In this document: piece by piece, positions 1-9,659 of the stretch
Position numbering within the stretch: the stretch's first letter is position 1
How the letters are laid out: the number at the start of each line of letters is the position of its first letter
Assembly: GCF_024721175.1 (NCBI RefSeq)
Contig: NZ_CP099399.1
Location: 62,001-126,000, forward strand
Reading direction: 5' to 3'
DNA: 64,000 nt
Source: Rhizobium sp. Pop5
Lineage (GTDB): Bacteria > Pseudomonadota > Alphaproteobacteria > Rhizobiales > Rhizobiaceae
Notes under the pieces: model-generated
Seen by the model: only the letters and a program-made list of their open reading frames with translations
What the model was told of the DNA's origin: nothing
Database searches by the model: none
Program-made: the position numbers and the translations under genes

Positions 1-2
1 TG

Positions 3-728
3 CAGGGAGCGCTCGAAGCAGCGGTGCTTTCGCTGACCGGCGAGACGGTATCGATCCGCGGTGCCGGACGCACCGATTCCGGCGTCCACGCCATGGGGCA
101 GGTGATCCATGCCGATCTTTCGAAGGATTGGTCGCCCTACAAGTTGCAGAATGCGTTGAACGCGCATCTGAGGCTTGCCGGCGAGCGCGTCTCCATTCTC
201 GACGTCGAGTTGGTTCCCGAATTCTTCGATGCCCGCTTCTCGGCGCTGAGACGTCACTACCTTTACCGTATCGTCAGCCGCCGGGCGCCGTTGGCGCTCG
301 AGGCTGGCAAGGCCTGGTGGGTGCCGAAGGCGCTCGACCACGAGGTCATGCATGCAGCAGCCCAGAAATTGGTCGGCCGGCACGATTTCTCCACCTTCCG
401 CTCCGCCCATTGCCAGGCGAACAGCCCTGTGCGCACGCTCGACCGGCTGGATGTGACCCGCAACGGCGAGTTGATCGAAATCCGCGCCACGGCGCAGAGC
501 TTCCTCCACAATCAGATCCGTTCTTTCGCCGGAACGCTGAAACTCGCCGGTGAGGGCAAATGGACGCCGGAAGATGTGCAGGCGGCGCTCGAAGCGCAGG
601 ACCGCAAGGCCTGCGGCCCGGTGGCACCGCCGGAAGGGCTCTATTTCATGCAGGTGGATTATCCCGAAGTGATCATCGACCGCCGCAGGCCGGCCGGCGA
701 TGCCGATGAGAGTGACGATCTGTCGTAA
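3..728 (+). CDS. truA: tRNA pseudouridine(38-40) synthase TruA, 5'-truncated
   Basis: TruA converts U38-U40 in the anticodon arm of tRNAs to pseudouridine. The reading frame is open from the first bases of the window, and 241 residues plus a TAA stop are visible. The family motif [10 protein letters not shown] lies at visible residues 21-30 with the catalytic Asp at residue 25. Judged against E. coli TruA, whose catalytic Asp is at 60, roughly 30 N-terminal residues lie outside the window. The RNA-binding core motif YLYRI and the C-terminal [13 protein letters not shown] segment are present. The gene ends 6 nt from the convergent membrane-protein gene. The start cannot be seen, so the gene is partial only because of the window edge. 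Confidence 0.95.
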   Translation, partial: QGALEAAVLSLTGETVSIRGAGRTDSGVHAMGQVIHADLSKDWSPYKLQNALNAHLRLAGERVSILDVELVPEFFDARFSALRRHYLYRIVSRRAPLALEAGKAWWVPKALDHEVMHAAAQKLVGRHDFSTFRSAHCQANSPVRTLDRLDVTRNGELIEIRATAQSFLHNQIRSFAGTLKLAGEGKWTPEDVQAALEAQDRKACGPVAPPEGLYFMQVDYPEVIIDRRRPAGDADESDDLS

Positions 729-734
729 GCTCGA

Positions 735-1331
735 TCAGAGGGGATAGATGCCGAGGAAGTGCTGCAGATATTCCGAGAGGATCATCGATGGCACGAGCAG
801 CGCCAGCGTCAGAGCGCCGACCATCAGGGCATGGCCGTGGCAGATCATCCGGAGAATGCGCGCAAGCACGAAGACCTGCGCCAGCATGAAGACGAGGAGC
901 AGTATCGAGACGAGGCCGACGGCTCCGGGCAGAAAGAACACCAGCGCCAGCAGCAGTCCGTTGATATAAGAGAGCGGCACGCCGAGCCAATTGACGCTCA
1001 CGACGACGGGCGCGAAGCGCTCGCCCATGCGGAAGGCAAGCAGCAGTAGCCCGGCAAAGACCAGTGGCACGAACCAGTTGGCGACTTCGACGAGGCCGAG
1101 CCTGATATAGAAGGCGAAGTCGACATCGGCTTCCGGCGGCATCGATCGCAGAAAGGCCTGCCGCCACCAGAGCCAGGAAATACCCATCGGTGGCAGGCAC
1201 CAGACCATCGCCCAGAACGAGCGGTTGACACCGCGGTCCGACATGTCGAGGAAGCGGAAACCGCGCGGATCCAGCCGGATCAGCAGCCAGAGGCCGGCCA
1301 GATAATATTGAACTTCCCTAAGACCCGGCAT
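735..1331 (-). CDS. conserved integral membrane protein, unknown function
   Basis: A 198-residue protein with about five or six hydrophobic segments, roughly residues 40-57, 70-100, 107-127, 132-160 and 165-190, and no recognisable catalytic motif. Its ATG overlaps the last codons of dapE by 14 nt in another frame, so it is almost certainly translated from the dapD-dapE transcript. The coupling suggests co-expression with lysine/diaminopimelate synthesis but does not prove a shared job. I do not recognise the family; a small inner-membrane protein is all that can be supported. A shorter form starting at the internal Met of MSDRGVN is possible. Confidence 0.75.
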   Translation of the reverse strand: MPGLREVQYYLAGLWLLIRLDPRGFRFLDMSDRGVNRSFWAMVWCLPPMGISWLWWRQAFLRSMPPEADVDFAFYIRLGLVEVANWFVPLVFAGLLLLAFRMGERFAPVVVSVNWLGVPLSYINGLLLALVFFLPGAVGLVSILLLVFMLAQVFVLARILRMICHGHALMVGALTLALLVPSMILSEYLQHFLGIYPL

Positions 1332-2511
1332 TGGCGAACCAGCGCGCGATGAAGGTTTCGTAGATCGCCGTCAGCGTTTCCAGGTCGGATACTGCGACGC
1401 GCTCGTCGACCATGTGCATCGTCTGGCCGACGAGGCCGAATTCGACGACCGGGCAATAATCCTTGATGAAGCGCGCATCCGACGTGCCGCCGGTGGTGGA
1501 AAGAGCCGGCGACTGGCCAGTCACGCTTTCGACTGCCGATGATAGCGAGGCGATCAGGCCGTTGTTGCGCGTGAGGAAGACATGGCTTGGCCGGTCGGCC
1601 CAGACGATGTCGTACCTCACCGGCTCCCGCCCCGGCCGCAGCCGGCCGTCAGTGGCCGCGGCATCGAGACGTCGCAGGATTTCGGCGCGAAGCGTCTCGG
1701 CCGTCCAGCTATCGTTGAAGCGGATGTTGAAGCTTGCCGATGCCTTGGCCGGAATGACGTTTGTCGCGGGATTGCCGACATCGACGGTGGTCACCTCAAG
1801 GTTCGACGGCTGGAAATCGTCGGTGCCGCCGTCGAAAGGCGGGTCCATCAGCGCCTGCGTCAGCTGCAGAATGCCGCGCACCGGATTGTCGGCAAGGTGG
1901 GGATAGGCCGCATGGCCCTGCACGCCATGAACCGTGATCTTGCCCGACAACGAGCCGCGCCGGCCGATCTTGATCATGTCGCCGAGCCTGTCCGGATTGG
2001 TAGGCTCGCCGACGAGGCAGGCGTCCCAGCGCTCGCCGCGTTCGGCCGCCCATTGCAGGAGCTTGATCGTGCCGTTGATCGCCGGACCTTCTTCGTCGCC
2101 GGTAATGAGGAAGGAAATCGAGCCTGCGGGCGGTCCGTTCTTTTCGATATGGCGGGCAATGGCGGCAGCGAAACAGGCGATGCCGCCCTTCATGTCGACG
2201 GCGCCCCGGCCGAAGAGTTCACCCTTCGAAATCTCTGCGGCGAAGGGCGGATGCGTCCAGGCGGCTTCGTCGCCGACCGGCACGACATCGGTATGGCCGG
2301 CAAACATCAGATGCGGGCCGTCGCTGCCGAGGCGCGCATAGAGGTTCTCGATGTCGGGCGTTCCCTCTTCGCTCGCCTTCACCCTGTCGATCTTGAAGCC
2401 GAGCGGCGCAAGCATCGCCTCCAGCGCCGTGAGCGCTCCGCCTTCGGCTGGTGTCACGGAGGGGCAGCGAATCAGCGCCTGCAGATTGACGACGGGATCG
2501 GTAGCGGTCAT
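1318..2511 (-). CDS. dapE: succinyl-diaminopimelate desuccinylase
   Basis: DapE hydrolyses N-succinyl-LL-diaminopimelate in the succinylase branch of lysine and peptidoglycan precursor synthesis. It is an M20-family di-zinc peptidase: AGHTDVVP (His73, Asp75), [10 protein letters not shown] (bridging Asp106) and TGDEEGP (catalytic Glu140/Glu141) are all present, and 397 residues is the usual length. I chose the ATG that gives [11 protein letters not shown] because family members begin just before the [15 protein letters not shown] segment; an in-frame ATG 12 codons upstream (2547) is the alternative. It follows dapD by about 100 nt on the same strand, so the two steps flanking the DapC transamination are probably co-transcribed. 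Confidence 0.95.
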   Translation of the reverse strand: MTATDPVVNLQALIRCPSVTPAEGGALTALEAMLAPLGFKIDRVKASEEGTPDIENLYARLGSDGPHLMFAGHTDVVPVGDEAAWTHPPFAAEISKGELFGRGAVDMKGGIACFAAAIARHIEKNGPPAGSISFLITGDEEGPAINGTIKLLQWAAERGERWDACLVGEPTNPDRLGDMIKIGRRGSLSGKITVHGVQGHAAYPHLADNPVRGILQLTQALMDPPFDGGTDDFQPSNLEVTTVDVGNPATNVIPAKASASFNIRFNDSWTAETLRAEILRRLDAAATDGRLRPGREPVRYDIVWADRPSHVFLTRNNGLIASLSSAVESVTGQSPALSTTGGTSDARFIKDYCPVVEFGLVGQTMHMVDERVAVSDLETLTAIYETFIARWFANAGS

Positions 2512-2613
2512 GGCGGTCGAATTATCCGGCGGGAATGGCAAAGACATGGCAAGGCGAAGCCCGCCTCGCCTAAAAAGACGCCGTCTGTTTATCGGATCAA
2601 CGTCCCGATGTCA

Positions 2614-3474
2614 TCAATCTCGGAGCAGCTCGTTGATGCCCGTTTTGGAGCGGGTCTTTTCATCGACGCGCTTGACGATGACGGCGCAATAGAGATGCGG
2701 CGCCGGCTGCCCGTTCGCCATGGTCGCATTGCCCGACGGCATCGAGCCGGCGACGACGACGGAATAGGGCGGCACTTCGCCGTACATCACCTCGCCGGTG
2801 GCGCGGTCGACGATCTTGGTCGACTTGCCGATAAAGACGCCCATGCCGAGCACGGAGCCTTCGCGGATGATGCAGCCCTCGACGACTTCGGAACGGGCGC
2901 CGATGAAGCAATTGTCCTCGATGATTGTCGGGCCGGCCTGCATCGGCTCTAGCACGCCGCCGATGCCGACGCCGCCGGAGAGATGCACATGTTTGCCGAT
3001 TTGCGCGCAGGAGCCGACGGTCGCCCAGGTATCGACCATCGTGCCTTCGCCGACATAGGCGCCGAGATTGACGAAGGACGGCATCAGGATTGCGTTCGGC
3101 GCGATATAGGCCGAGCGACGCACGACGCAGTTCGGCACGGCGCGGAAGCCGGCGGCGCGGAAATGGTTCTCGCCCCAGCCCTCGAATTTAGAGGGCACCT
3201 TGTCCCACCAGGTCGAATTGCCCGAACCACCCTTGACCACGTCCATGTCGTTGAGGCGGAAGGACAACAGCACGGCCTTCTTCAGCCACTGGTTGACCGT
3301 CCAGGCGCCGTCGGTGCCCCGTTCGGCCACGCGGGCCTTGCCGGCATCGAGCAGATCGAGCGCTGCTTCGACCGCATCGCGAACCTCGCCCTTCGTCGAC
3401 GTGTTCACATTGTCGCGATTGTCGAAGGCGGCTTCGATGGTCTTTTCGAGGGATGCGAGGTCGATGGCGCTCAT
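2614..3474 (-). CDS. dapD: tetrahydrodipicolinate N-succinyltransferase
   Basis: DapD transfers succinate from succinyl-CoA to tetrahydrodipicolinate, the entry step of the succinylase branch of lysine synthesis. The protein has 286 residues, the family length, with an N-terminal helical part and then a left-handed beta-helix made of hexapeptide repeats, visible as [20 protein letters not shown] and as [11 protein letters not shown] further on. The start is supported by an AAGGAA ribosome-binding site 7 nt upstream. It is the first gene of the leftward dapD-dapE-membrane protein unit and is divergent from the LOG-family gene, with 193 nt between the two starts. Confidence 0.96.
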   Translation of the reverse strand: MSAIDLASLEKTIEAAFDNRDNVNTSTKGEVRDAVEAALDLLDAGKARVAERGTDGAWTVNQWLKKAVLLSFRLNDMDVVKGGSGNSTWWDKVPSKFEGWGENHFRAAGFRAVPNCVVRRSAYIAPNAILMPSFVNLGAYVGEGTMVDTWATVGSCAQIGKHVHLSGGVGIGGVLEPMQAGPTIIEDNCFIGARSEVVEGCIIREGSVLGMGVFIGKSTKIVDRATGEVMYGEVPPYSVVVAGSMPSGNATMANGQPAPHLYCAVIVKRVDEKTRSKTGINELLRD

Positions 3475-3667
3475 GAGAATTCCTTAAACTTCGATCTTTA
3501 TCGTCGAGACGGCGGAGTCTCAGAATTACGATCGGCGGCGGTGTGTCCTGCTCTACAGCATGCACCCGTAGAACGGAATGAATTTTCGGACAAGATCATA
3601 TCTGGATTCAAGGCGTTGTAGCGACATATCCGGTTTCACGGCCGGCAATACTGAAAGGCATTTCGAT

Positions 3668-4534
3668 ATGGCGAAGGGACGAAACGGCGGTTCGCGGCGC
3701 AAGGATGGTGTCTGGGATCCGCTGAAGAGCAGCTCGACCGACAGGCAGCGCGCCGAAGCGGTGCCGAAGACGCCGCAGACGCTGTCGCCCGCCTACCGTC
3801 TTGCCTATGTCGACGAGGATTTCCTCTGCCGCGAGGAACTGCGGCCGATCCGCTTGCAGCTGGAGCTGATGAAGACGGAAATGATGCTGACCGAACGCGG
3901 CATCAGGTCGACCGTCGTCATGTTCGGCGGCGCCCGCATTCCCGCCCCCGGCCAGAGCGCCTGGGCGGCGCGCAACGATATTCAACGCGCCAATCTGGAG
4001 GCTGCGTCCGTCTACTACGACGAGGCGCGCAAATTCGCCCGGCTCTGCTCGAAATATTCGGCCACTTTCGATTTCCACGAATACGTCATCGTCACTGGCG
4101 GAGGCCCCGGTGTGATGGAGGCGGGCAATCGCGGTGCGGCCGACGAGGGCGCGCCTTCGATCGGCCTCAACATCGTGCTGCCGCACGAGCAGGCACCGAA
4201 CGTTTATGTGACGCCGGAACTCAGCTTCAACTTTCACTATTTCGCCATCCGCAAGATGCATTTCATGGTGCGGGCCAAGGCAATCGCGGTCTTTCCCGGC
4301 GGCTTCGGAACGCTCGATGAATTCTTCGAATGCCTGACGCTGATCCAGACCGGCCGCATGGAGCGACTGCCGCTGATCCTCTTCGGGGAAGCGTTCTGGC
4401 GAAGCATCATCAATTTCGAGGCATTGGCCGAATTCGGCACGATTGCGCCCGACGACGTCAAGCTAATCAGCTTCGTCGAGACGGCCGAAGCTGCGTGGAA
4501 GATCGTGCAGGATTTTTACGAGCGCCGCGAATAA
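3668..4534 (+). CDS. LOG-family protein (TIGR00730-type, Rossmann-fold nucleotide-binding)
   Basis: The protein has 288 residues with the family signatures VTGGGPGVMEA (residues 142-152) and PGGFGTLDE (210-218), the nucleotide-binding and catalytic loops of lysine-decarboxylase-like/LOG proteins. Characterised LOG enzymes release cytokinin nucleobases from their ribotides or hydrolyse AMP to ribose 5-phosphate; despite older annotation they are not lysine decarboxylases. This version has a long N-terminal extension of about 75 residues typical of proteobacterial long-form members. The ATG giving MAKGRNGG has an AAAGG site about 8 nt upstream. An in-frame ATG at 3578 has no such site and would add a low-complexity leader. 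A function in a plant-associated bacterium could include cytokinin production, but that is inference. Confidence 0.88.
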   Translation: MAKGRNGGSRRKDGVWDPLKSSSTDRQRAEAVPKTPQTLSPAYRLAYVDEDFLCREELRPIRLQLELMKTEMMLTERGIRSTVVMFGGARIPAPGQSAWAARNDIQRANLEAASVYYDEARKFARLCSKYSATFDFHEYVIVTGGGPGVMEAGNRGAADEGAPSIGLNIVLPHEQAPNVYVTPELSFNFHYFAIRKMHFMVRAKAIAVFPGGFGTLDEFFECLTLIQTGRMERLPLILFGEAFWRSIINFEALAEFGTIAPDDVKLISFVETAEAAWKIVQDFYERRE

Positions 4535-4575
4535 GGCTCAAGCGCGGCGTTTCAATTGCATGAGGCATAAGAAAT

Positions 4576-4603
4576 CTCTTTCCCCGCGCGGGCAGGGAAA
4601 GAG
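4576..4603. terminator. inverted repeat between convergent genes
   Basis: CTCTTTCCC and GGGAAAGAG form a 9-bp stem, with CCCGCGCGGG inside it. It lies between the 3' ends of the rightward LOG gene and the leftward EF-hand gene, the right place for a bidirectional terminator. There is no clean T-run on either side, so termination is inferred. Confidence 0.4.
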
Positions 4604-4626
4604 TGGAGGCAATGGTTCGCGTAGCC

Positions 4627-5247
4627 TTACAGGAGTGGTCGGTCCGGCATGTCGTCGATTGAGATGACGCCGTCCTTGTTGCGGTCCATCCGCACAAACA
4701 GCTTGTCGATGGCGGCTTCGGCTTCCTGCTTGGAAATCTGGCCATTCTCGTCGGTGTCGATCCGCTCCATCATGATCGAAGCATGCATGATGTTGCTGCC
4801 GTGGTGCATCCAGCGGTGGCCGCCGTCGTGGTCATCGCGTGGCGGCGGTCCCTGGTCGCCATTGTCCGATGTCTCGGGCGCGGCATTCCCATCGCTGTTT
4901 TCGCCGGCATTCTGCTTCCGCTGATCTTTTATCGCCTTCATCTCAGCCTGCCGGTACTGACGGATTTCGCCTGGCGTCAGCGAGCCGTCATTGTTGGTGT
5001 CGATCGCGGCGAAGATCTTGTCGACGCCTTCGGTGGCCTCTTCCTTGGAGATCTTCCCGTCCTTATTGGTGTCAAACTGCTTGAGCATGCGGACATAGGT
5101 GATCTCAAAGAAGGCGTCGCGGCCCGGCCGGCCCATGCCGGCATGCTGGCGCGGCCCATCTCCGGGGGCGGCAAAGCTTGCCCCGGCGGCTGCGCCGAAA
5201 ACGAGGACGGAGGAAAGTGCTGCCAGTATCAGCTTGTTGCGGTACAT
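4627..5247 (-). CDS. secreted EF-hand calcium-binding protein
   Basis: A 206-residue protein with an N-terminal signal peptide (hydrophobic core about residues 6-24, likely cleavage after ASFA). It has four EF-hand loops: DTNKDGKISKEE (59-70), DTNNDGSLTPGE (83-94), DTDENGQISKQE (164-175) and DRNKDGVISIDD (188-199). All four have Asp at position 1 and Asp or Glu at position 12, so all are expected to bind Ca2+. A His/Asp/Pro-rich low-complexity linker (about 110-155) separates the two pairs. It is probably a periplasmic calcium sensor or buffer; no partner gene is adjacent. It is transcribed alone between a convergent LOG gene and the HAD gene. Confidence 0.88.
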   Translation of the reverse strand: MYRNKLILAALSSVLVFGAAAGASFAAPGDGPRQHAGMGRPGRDAFFEITYVRMLKQFDTNKDGKISKEEATEGVDKIFAAIDTNNDGSLTPGEIRQYRQAEMKAIKDQRKQNAGENSDGNAAPETSDNGDQGPPPRDDHDGGHRWMHHGSNIMHASIMMERIDTDENGQISKQEAEAAIDKLFVRMDRNKDGVISIDDMPDRPLL

Positions 5248-5358
5248 CGTGTATCCCTTTCGTAAGGTGTCCCCTCACGAAAAAGGTATGGCAACGCGGC
5301 AGGAAGACCCAGTTAAACATCGGTAAGCTGGGTGAAACTTTCGTAACGTGACGCCCCG

Positions 5359-6075
5359 TCAGCTGCCGGATCCGGTCACCTTGCCGAGAAAAGCAACGAG
5401 GTCGTCGGTGACGAAATCGATGTGATCTTCCTCACCGCTGGTTTTTTCCCACCATTCGACAACCGTTTCTTCCAGATTGCGCGGCACCAGCAGCACGGTC
5501 TGCATGCCGAGCGCTTTCGGTACAGTCAGGTTGCGCGGCAGATCCTCGAACATCGCCGCCTTGCTCGTTTCGACGCGCTTCAGCGCGGTGAATTTGTCGT
5601 AGGTCGCCTGCGCCGGTTTCGGCACGTAATCGGCGGCGACGATATCGAAGATGTCGTCGAAGTGCTCGAGAATGCCGAGCGCGCCGGCCGTCATTTCGGC
5701 ATGTTTGACGCTGCCGTTGGTGAAGATGAACTTGCGCCCCGGCAGCGCCTTGATCGCATCGCCGAGTTCCGGCTGCGGCGTCAGCGCCGAATAATCGATC
5801 GCATGCGCCTTTTCGAGAAAGTCGTTCGGATCGATGCCGTGATGGATCATCAAGCCCTGCAGCGTCGTGCCATGGTCGAGATAATACTTTTTCTGCAGCT
5901 TGCGTGCTTCCTCCCGCTCCATCTGTAAGAGCGCCGCGACATAAGCGGTCATGTTCTGGTCGATCTGCGCGAAGAGATTGACGTGATGAGGATAAAGCGT
6001 GTTGTCGAGGTCGAACACCCAATCGGTGACGTGTTCGAAATCGGCTCTTTCAGGCGTACGGTCGATCTTTGTCAT
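5359..6075 (-). CDS. HAD-superfamily pyrimidine 5'-nucleotidase
   Basis: A 238-residue HAD hydrolase. Motif I, FDLDNTLYP (residues 21-29), carries the nucleophile Asp and the acid/base Asp; motif II is FTNGSVKHA; motif III/IV is around the conserved Lys of YVPKPAQATYDKF and the FEDLPRN acidic loop. The DLDNTLYP form and the length match the pyrimidine 5'-nucleotidase (SDT1/TIGR01993-like) group, which dephosphorylates UMP/CMP-type monophosphates. Substrate is inferred from family resemblance only. The neighbouring gene on the other side, ada, is divergent, with 103 nt between the two starts. Confidence 0.85.
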   Translation of the reverse strand: MTKIDRTPERADFEHVTDWVFDLDNTLYPHHVNLFAQIDQNMTAYVAALLQMEREEARKLQKKYYLDHGTTLQGLMIHHGIDPNDFLEKAHAIDYSALTPQPELGDAIKALPGRKFIFTNGSVKHAEMTAGALGILEHFDDIFDIVAADYVPKPAQATYDKFTALKRVETSKAAMFEDLPRNLTVPKALGMQTVLLVPRNLEETVVEWWEKTSGEEDHIDFVTDDLVAFLGKVTGSGS

Positions 6076-6178
6076 GGCCGCCCTTATGGCACGGCTGCTG
6101 CAGCAAGGAAATCGACAAGAAAAAATAGACGCCCGATTTTCGGCGGACGCGGCATGCGCGGGATGCTAGAAAGTGGAC

Positions 6179-7252
6179 ATGCTCTTCGAACGCCCCGACG
6201 ATGATACGCTTTATGACGCCCTGATCGCGCGCAGCGCCGATTATGAAGGCCAGGCCTATGTCTGCGTGAAGACGACAGGCATCTTCTGCCGCCTGACCTG
6301 CCCGGCGCGCAAGCCGAAGCGGGAAAACACCGTCTTCTTTGATACGATCGCCGCCTGCATGCATTCGGGCTTTCGGCCGTGTCAGCGCTGCAGACCACTC
6401 GAGCAGCCGGGCCGCGAGCCGATCGTCGACGAGCTCGTGGCAAAGCTCGACCGCGAGGCGGAGGTGCGCTGGACCGAAGATGAACTGGTACGTCGCGGCT
6501 ACGATCCCTCGACCGTGCGGCGTGCCTTCAAACGGGCGCTCGGTATGACCTTCCATGATATCGTCCGCTACCGCCGTCTCGGGGAGGCGGCTCGGCAGCT
6601 CGCCGACGGGGCACGTGTCATTGATGCGCAAATGGAAGCCGGCTACGAGTCTCCGAGTGGTTTTCGCACAGCCTTTCAGCGGCTCGTCGGCAAGGCACCG
6701 GCGCTCTCGCAAAACCGCGAACTGCTCTTTGCCGACTGGTTCGACACGCCGCTCGGGCCGATGATTGCCGTTGCCGACAAGACGCATCTGCATCTCCTCG
6801 AATTCCATGATCGCAAGGCGTTGCCGACCGAGCTCGAAGCACTGCAGAAGCGCGTCCGTTCTTCTGTCGCGATCGGCCGCACGCCTGTCATCGACCAGAT
6901 CGAGGCGGAGATCCGGGATTACTTCGCCGGCCGGCTGACCTCCTTTAAAACGCCTCTGGCGCTCGGCGGCACACCCTTCGAAAAGCGTGTCTGGGCGAAG
7001 CTCCTGGATATCCCTGTCGGTGAGACGCGCGCCTATGGCGATCTTGCAAGGGAGATGGAGCGGCAGGAGGTCGTGCGTGCCGTCGGCCGCGCCAACGGCG
7101 CCAATCAGTTGGCCATTATCGTGCCCTGCCATCGCATCCTTGGCGCGGATGGCTCGTTGACCGGCTATGGCGGCGGGCTCTGGCGCAAGCAATGGCTGCT
7201 ACGGCATGAAGAGAATATCGCTATGCAGACGAAGATGGAGGAGACGGCATGA
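6179..7252 (+). CDS. ada: bifunctional Ada: methyl-DNA repair methyltransferase and transcriptional activator
   Basis: Ada repairs O6-alkylguanine and methylphosphotriesters in DNA by irreversible transfer to its own cysteines, and the methylated protein activates the adaptive response. Of 357 residues, the N-terminal zinc domain has Cys37, Cys41, Cys68 and Cys71 in FCRLTCPA and RPCQRC, matching E. coli Cys38/42/69/72, with Cys37 as the phosphotriester acceptor. An AraC-type HTH follows at about 85-175, then the Ogt domain with IIVPCHRI (acceptor Cys317). The start is the ATG after GTG-GAC; the GTG at 6173 is the alternative. Its stop overlaps the next gene by 4 nt (ATGA), so the two are translationally coupled. 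Confidence 0.95.
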   Translation: MLFERPDDDTLYDALIARSADYEGQAYVCVKTTGIFCRLTCPARKPKRENTVFFDTIAACMHSGFRPCQRCRPLEQPGREPIVDELVAKLDREAEVRWTEDELVRRGYDPSTVRRAFKRALGMTFHDIVRYRRLGEAARQLADGARVIDAQMEAGYESPSGFRTAFQRLVGKAPALSQNRELLFADWFDTPLGPMIAVADKTHLHLLEFHDRKALPTELEALQKRVRSSVAIGRTPVIDQIEAEIRDYFAGRLTSFKTPLALGGTPFEKRVWAKLLDIPVGETRAYGDLAREMERQEVVRAVGRANGANQLAIIVPCHRILGADGSLTGYGGGLWRKQWLLRHEENIAMQTKMEETA

Positions 7253-8019
7253 ACCAGATTGAAAAGGCCAAAGCATTCCACGCATTGCACCGGAAGGGCG
7301 ATCCGATCGTCCTCTATAATATCTGGGATGCGGGCACGGCGAAGGCCGTTGCCGATGCCGGGGCCAAGGCGCTTGCAACGGGAAGCTGGTCGGTCGCAGC
7401 AGCCCAAGGCTATGCGGACGGCGAGAAACTGCCGATGCCGGCGCTGGTCGAAACGGTGAAGGCGATCACCAATGTCATCGACCTGCCGCTTTCGGTCGAT
7501 TTTGAAGGCGCTTATTCGACCGAGCCCGCCGGTGCTGCCGCCAATGTCGCCAGGCTGGTGGAGGTCGGCGCCATCGGCATCAATTTCGAGGATCGGGTCG
7601 TCGACGGCAGCGGGCTCCATCCGGTCGAACGGCAGGCGGCGCGCATCCGCGCCATTCGCGAGATGGCGGAAGGAAAGGATATTCCCTTCTTCATCAACGC
7701 CCGCACCGACCTCTTCCTTGCCGAGAGCGATCTTTCCAAACATGCCGGTCTGGTAGACGAAGCGATTGAGCGGGGCAGGGCCTATGCGGCGGCCGGCGGC
7801 AGCGGCTTCTTCGTTCCGGGCTTGATCGACCCCGCATTGATCGAAAAGATCTGCGCGGCATCGTCGCTGCCGGTCAACGTGATGATGCGGGCAGGCGCTC
7901 CAGATCTGAAAGCGCTGGCAAGGCTCGGCGTCGGCCGCGTCAGCTACGGTCCCGGGCCTTACCGATCGATGATGGAAAAGCTGAAGCAGGACGCGGCGGC
8001 GATCTATAGCCAGCTTTGA
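7249..8019 (+). CDS. isocitrate lyase/PEP mutase-family enzyme
   Basis: A 256-residue TIM-barrel protein of the PEP mutase/isocitrate lyase superfamily: LYNIWDAGTAKAVADAG near the N-terminus, the metal-binding SVDFEGAYS strand (about residues 82-90), NFEDRVVDG and FFINARTDLF. The KKCGH lyase loop of true isocitrate lyase is absent and the chain is half the length of AceA, so it is not a glyoxylate-shunt enzyme. It resembles the short oxaloacetate/methylisocitrate-type or uncharacterised C-C lyases. It overlaps ada by 4 nt and so is probably co-expressed with it, an arrangement for which I see no metabolic reason. The substrate is unknown. Confidence 0.85.
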   Translation: MNQIEKAKAFHALHRKGDPIVLYNIWDAGTAKAVADAGAKALATGSWSVAAAQGYADGEKLPMPALVETVKAITNVIDLPLSVDFEGAYSTEPAGAAANVARLVEVGAIGINFEDRVVDGSGLHPVERQAARIRAIREMAEGKDIPFFINARTDLFLAESDLSKHAGLVDEAIERGRAYAAAGGSGFFVPGLIDPALIEKICAASSLPVNVMMRAGAPDLKALARLGVGRVSYGPGPYRSMMEKLKQDAAAIYSQL

Positions 8020-8052
8020 CGCCGATTATCTCGGCCGCCGCGTAAAAGGAGA

Positions 8053-8080
8053 TGCGCCCTTCGCATCGTTAAAGGGCGCA
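8053..8080. terminator. inverted repeat between convergent genes
   Basis: TGCGCCCTT and AAGGGCGCA form a 9-bp stem with a 10-nt loop in the 69-nt gap between the PEP-mutase-family gene and argB, which converge here. On the argB side the stem is followed by a T-rich stretch (CTCCTTTTAC), so it probably terminates argB and may act in both directions. Confidence 0.5.
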
Positions 8081-8088
8081 GCCTTCGA

Positions 8089-8976
8089 TCAGGGAACGAT
8101 CAGCGTGCCGATGCCGTGCTCGGTGAAGATCTCGAGCAGGACGGAATGGGCGGTCTTGCCGTTCAGGATGACGACACCCTGCACGCCGGCCTTGATCGCA
8201 TCGATGCAGGTTTCGACCTTCGGGATCATGCCGCCCGAGATCGTGCCGTCGGCGATCAAGGCACGCGCTTCGGCGACGGAAAGCTCCTTGATGAGCTGGC
8301 CGTTCTTGTCGAGAACGCCGGGAACATCGGTCAGGAAGAGCAGGCGAGTGGCGTTCAGCGCACCGGCAATGGCACCGGCGAAAGTATCGGCATTGATATT
8401 GTAGGTCGCGCCGTCACGGCCGGGTGCGACCGGCGCGATGACGGGGATCATCTCGGAGCGAGCGAGAAGATCGAGCAGCGTGCGGTCGACTTCGACCACT
8501 TCGCCGACGAAGCCGAGATCGAGCACCCGCTCGATGTTCGAATCCGGATCCTTCACGGTCTTGCGCGCTTTTTCGGCGAAGACCATGTTGCCGTCCTTGC
8601 CGCAAAGGCCGATTGCCCATTCGCCGGTCTGGTTGATGAGCGCGACGATCTCCTTGTTGATCGAGCCGGCGAGCACCATCTCGACGATCTCGACCGTCTT
8701 CTGGTCGGTGACGCGAAGCCCGCCCTCGAATTTCGATTCGATGCCCATCTTGTTGAGCATGGCGCCGATCTGCGGGCCGCCGCCATGAACGACGATCGGG
8801 TTGACGCCCGATTGCTTCAGGAGCGCGATGTCGCTGGCAAACGCCTTGCCGAGCTCGGGATTGCCCATGGCGTGGCCGCCGTATTTCACGACAATCGTCT
8901 TGTTCTCGTAGCGCTGCATGAAAGGCAGCGCCTTGGCCAGAAGCCGTGCCTGAATTTCGCTTTCGGACTCGTTCAT
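8089..8976 (-). CDS. argB: acetylglutamate kinase
   Basis: ArgB phosphorylates N-acetylglutamate, the second step of the arginine cycle and usually the arginine-inhibited step. From the chosen ATG (MNESESEIQ) the protein has 295 residues, the family length. [10 protein letters not shown] and [10 protein letters not shown] are the Gly-rich loops that bind ATP and substrate; LTDVPGVLD and SGGMIPKVE are the other amino-acid-kinase signatures. The N-terminal [19 protein letters not shown] helix is the type found in hexameric, arginine-sensitive enzymes. An in-frame ATG 22 codons upstream would add a non-conserved leader. The gene is divergent from the ECF sigma gene and is separated from engB by about 2 kb. 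Confidence 0.96.
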   Translation of the reverse strand: MNESESEIQARLLAKALPFMQRYENKTIVVKYGGHAMGNPELGKAFASDIALLKQSGVNPIVVHGGGPQIGAMLNKMGIESKFEGGLRVTDQKTVEIVEMVLAGSINKEIVALINQTGEWAIGLCGKDGNMVFAEKARKTVKDPDSNIERVLDLGFVGEVVEVDRTLLDLLARSEMIPVIAPVAPGRDGATYNINADTFAGAIAGALNATRLLFLTDVPGVLDKNGQLIKELSVAEARALIADGTISGGMIPKVETCIDAIKAGVQGVVILNGKTAHSVLLEIFTEHGIGTLIVP

Positions 8977-9119
8977 GGGAACCCCGCAGAATTGATCGCG
9001 GCCTTTTATCCCAAGTTTCTGACAGAGGGAATAATCCAGCATGCAATAGTTTTTCGTATGTGACGCGGGGCCGGTGGATTCCGCGGTCCGGCGCGGTGAA
9101 ACACGATATGAGGAACGGC

Positions 9120-9659
9120 ATGCAAGGCGATGGGATCGCAGACCTGATCGGCCGCGTCGCGCTCGGCGACCGCACGGCTTTCGTTGCCCTCTACAACCAG
9201 ACTGCGCCGAAACTTTTGTCGATCTGCCTGCGTATCTTGAAGGATCGCGCAGAAGCCGAGGAAGCCCTGCAGGAAGTCTATATCAGCATCTGGCAGCGCG
9301 CCCGGAGCTTCTCGACCGCTTCGGGCTCGCCCCCGGTCTGGCTCGCTGCGATTGCACGCAATCGTGCGATCGACGTGCTGCGGGCGCGCAAGCCCGTCGC
9401 CGACGAACTGGACAGCGCCTACGACCTTGCCGATTCCGCACCCGACCCGGAAAAGCAGACCATCACGAAGGATGAAGGAAGGCGGATTGACACCTGCATG
9501 GAAGAGTTGGAAGCTGATCGTGCGGTCGCGGTGAAACGGGCTTATGTCGAAGGGCTGAGCTATCAGGAACTGGCCGATCAGTTTGGCGTTCCGCTAAACA
9601 CGATGCGGACCTGGCTCAGGCGCAGCCTCTTGAAACTGAGAGAGTGCATGGAACGATGA
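9120..9659 (+). CDS. ECF-type RNA polymerase sigma factor
   Basis: About 179 residues containing only sigma regions 2 and 4. Region 2 runs through [32 protein letters not shown] and the [15 protein letters not shown] helix (about residues 15-90). Region 4 is at about 120-175, with the HTH in [20 protein letters not shown]. The ATG at 9120 has a GAGGAA site 5-6 nt upstream; an ATG at 9108 is the alternative. The stop overlaps the anti-sigma start (ATGA), a classical sigma/anti-sigma coupling. The layout and the downstream fasciclin gene resemble the SigK-RskA modules of other bacteria. The inducing signal cannot be read from the sequence. Confidence 0.93.
   Translation: MQGDGIADLIGRVALGDRTAFVALYNQTAPKLLSICLRILKDRAEAEEALQEVYISIWQRARSFSTASGSPPVWLAAIARNRAIDVLRARKPVADELDSAYDLADSAPDPEKQTITKDEGRRIDTCMEELEADRAVAVKRAYVEGLSYQELADQFGVPLNTMRTWLRRSLLKLRECMER

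Noticed and set aside
3668..4534. Lysine decarboxylase
   Set aside because: PGGFGT and GGGPGVMEA are LOG/nucleotide-binding motifs; there is no PLP-binding lysine domain.
7249..8019. True isocitrate lyase (AceA)
   Set aside because: Half the AceA length and no KKCGH catalytic loop; only the superfamily can be assigned.
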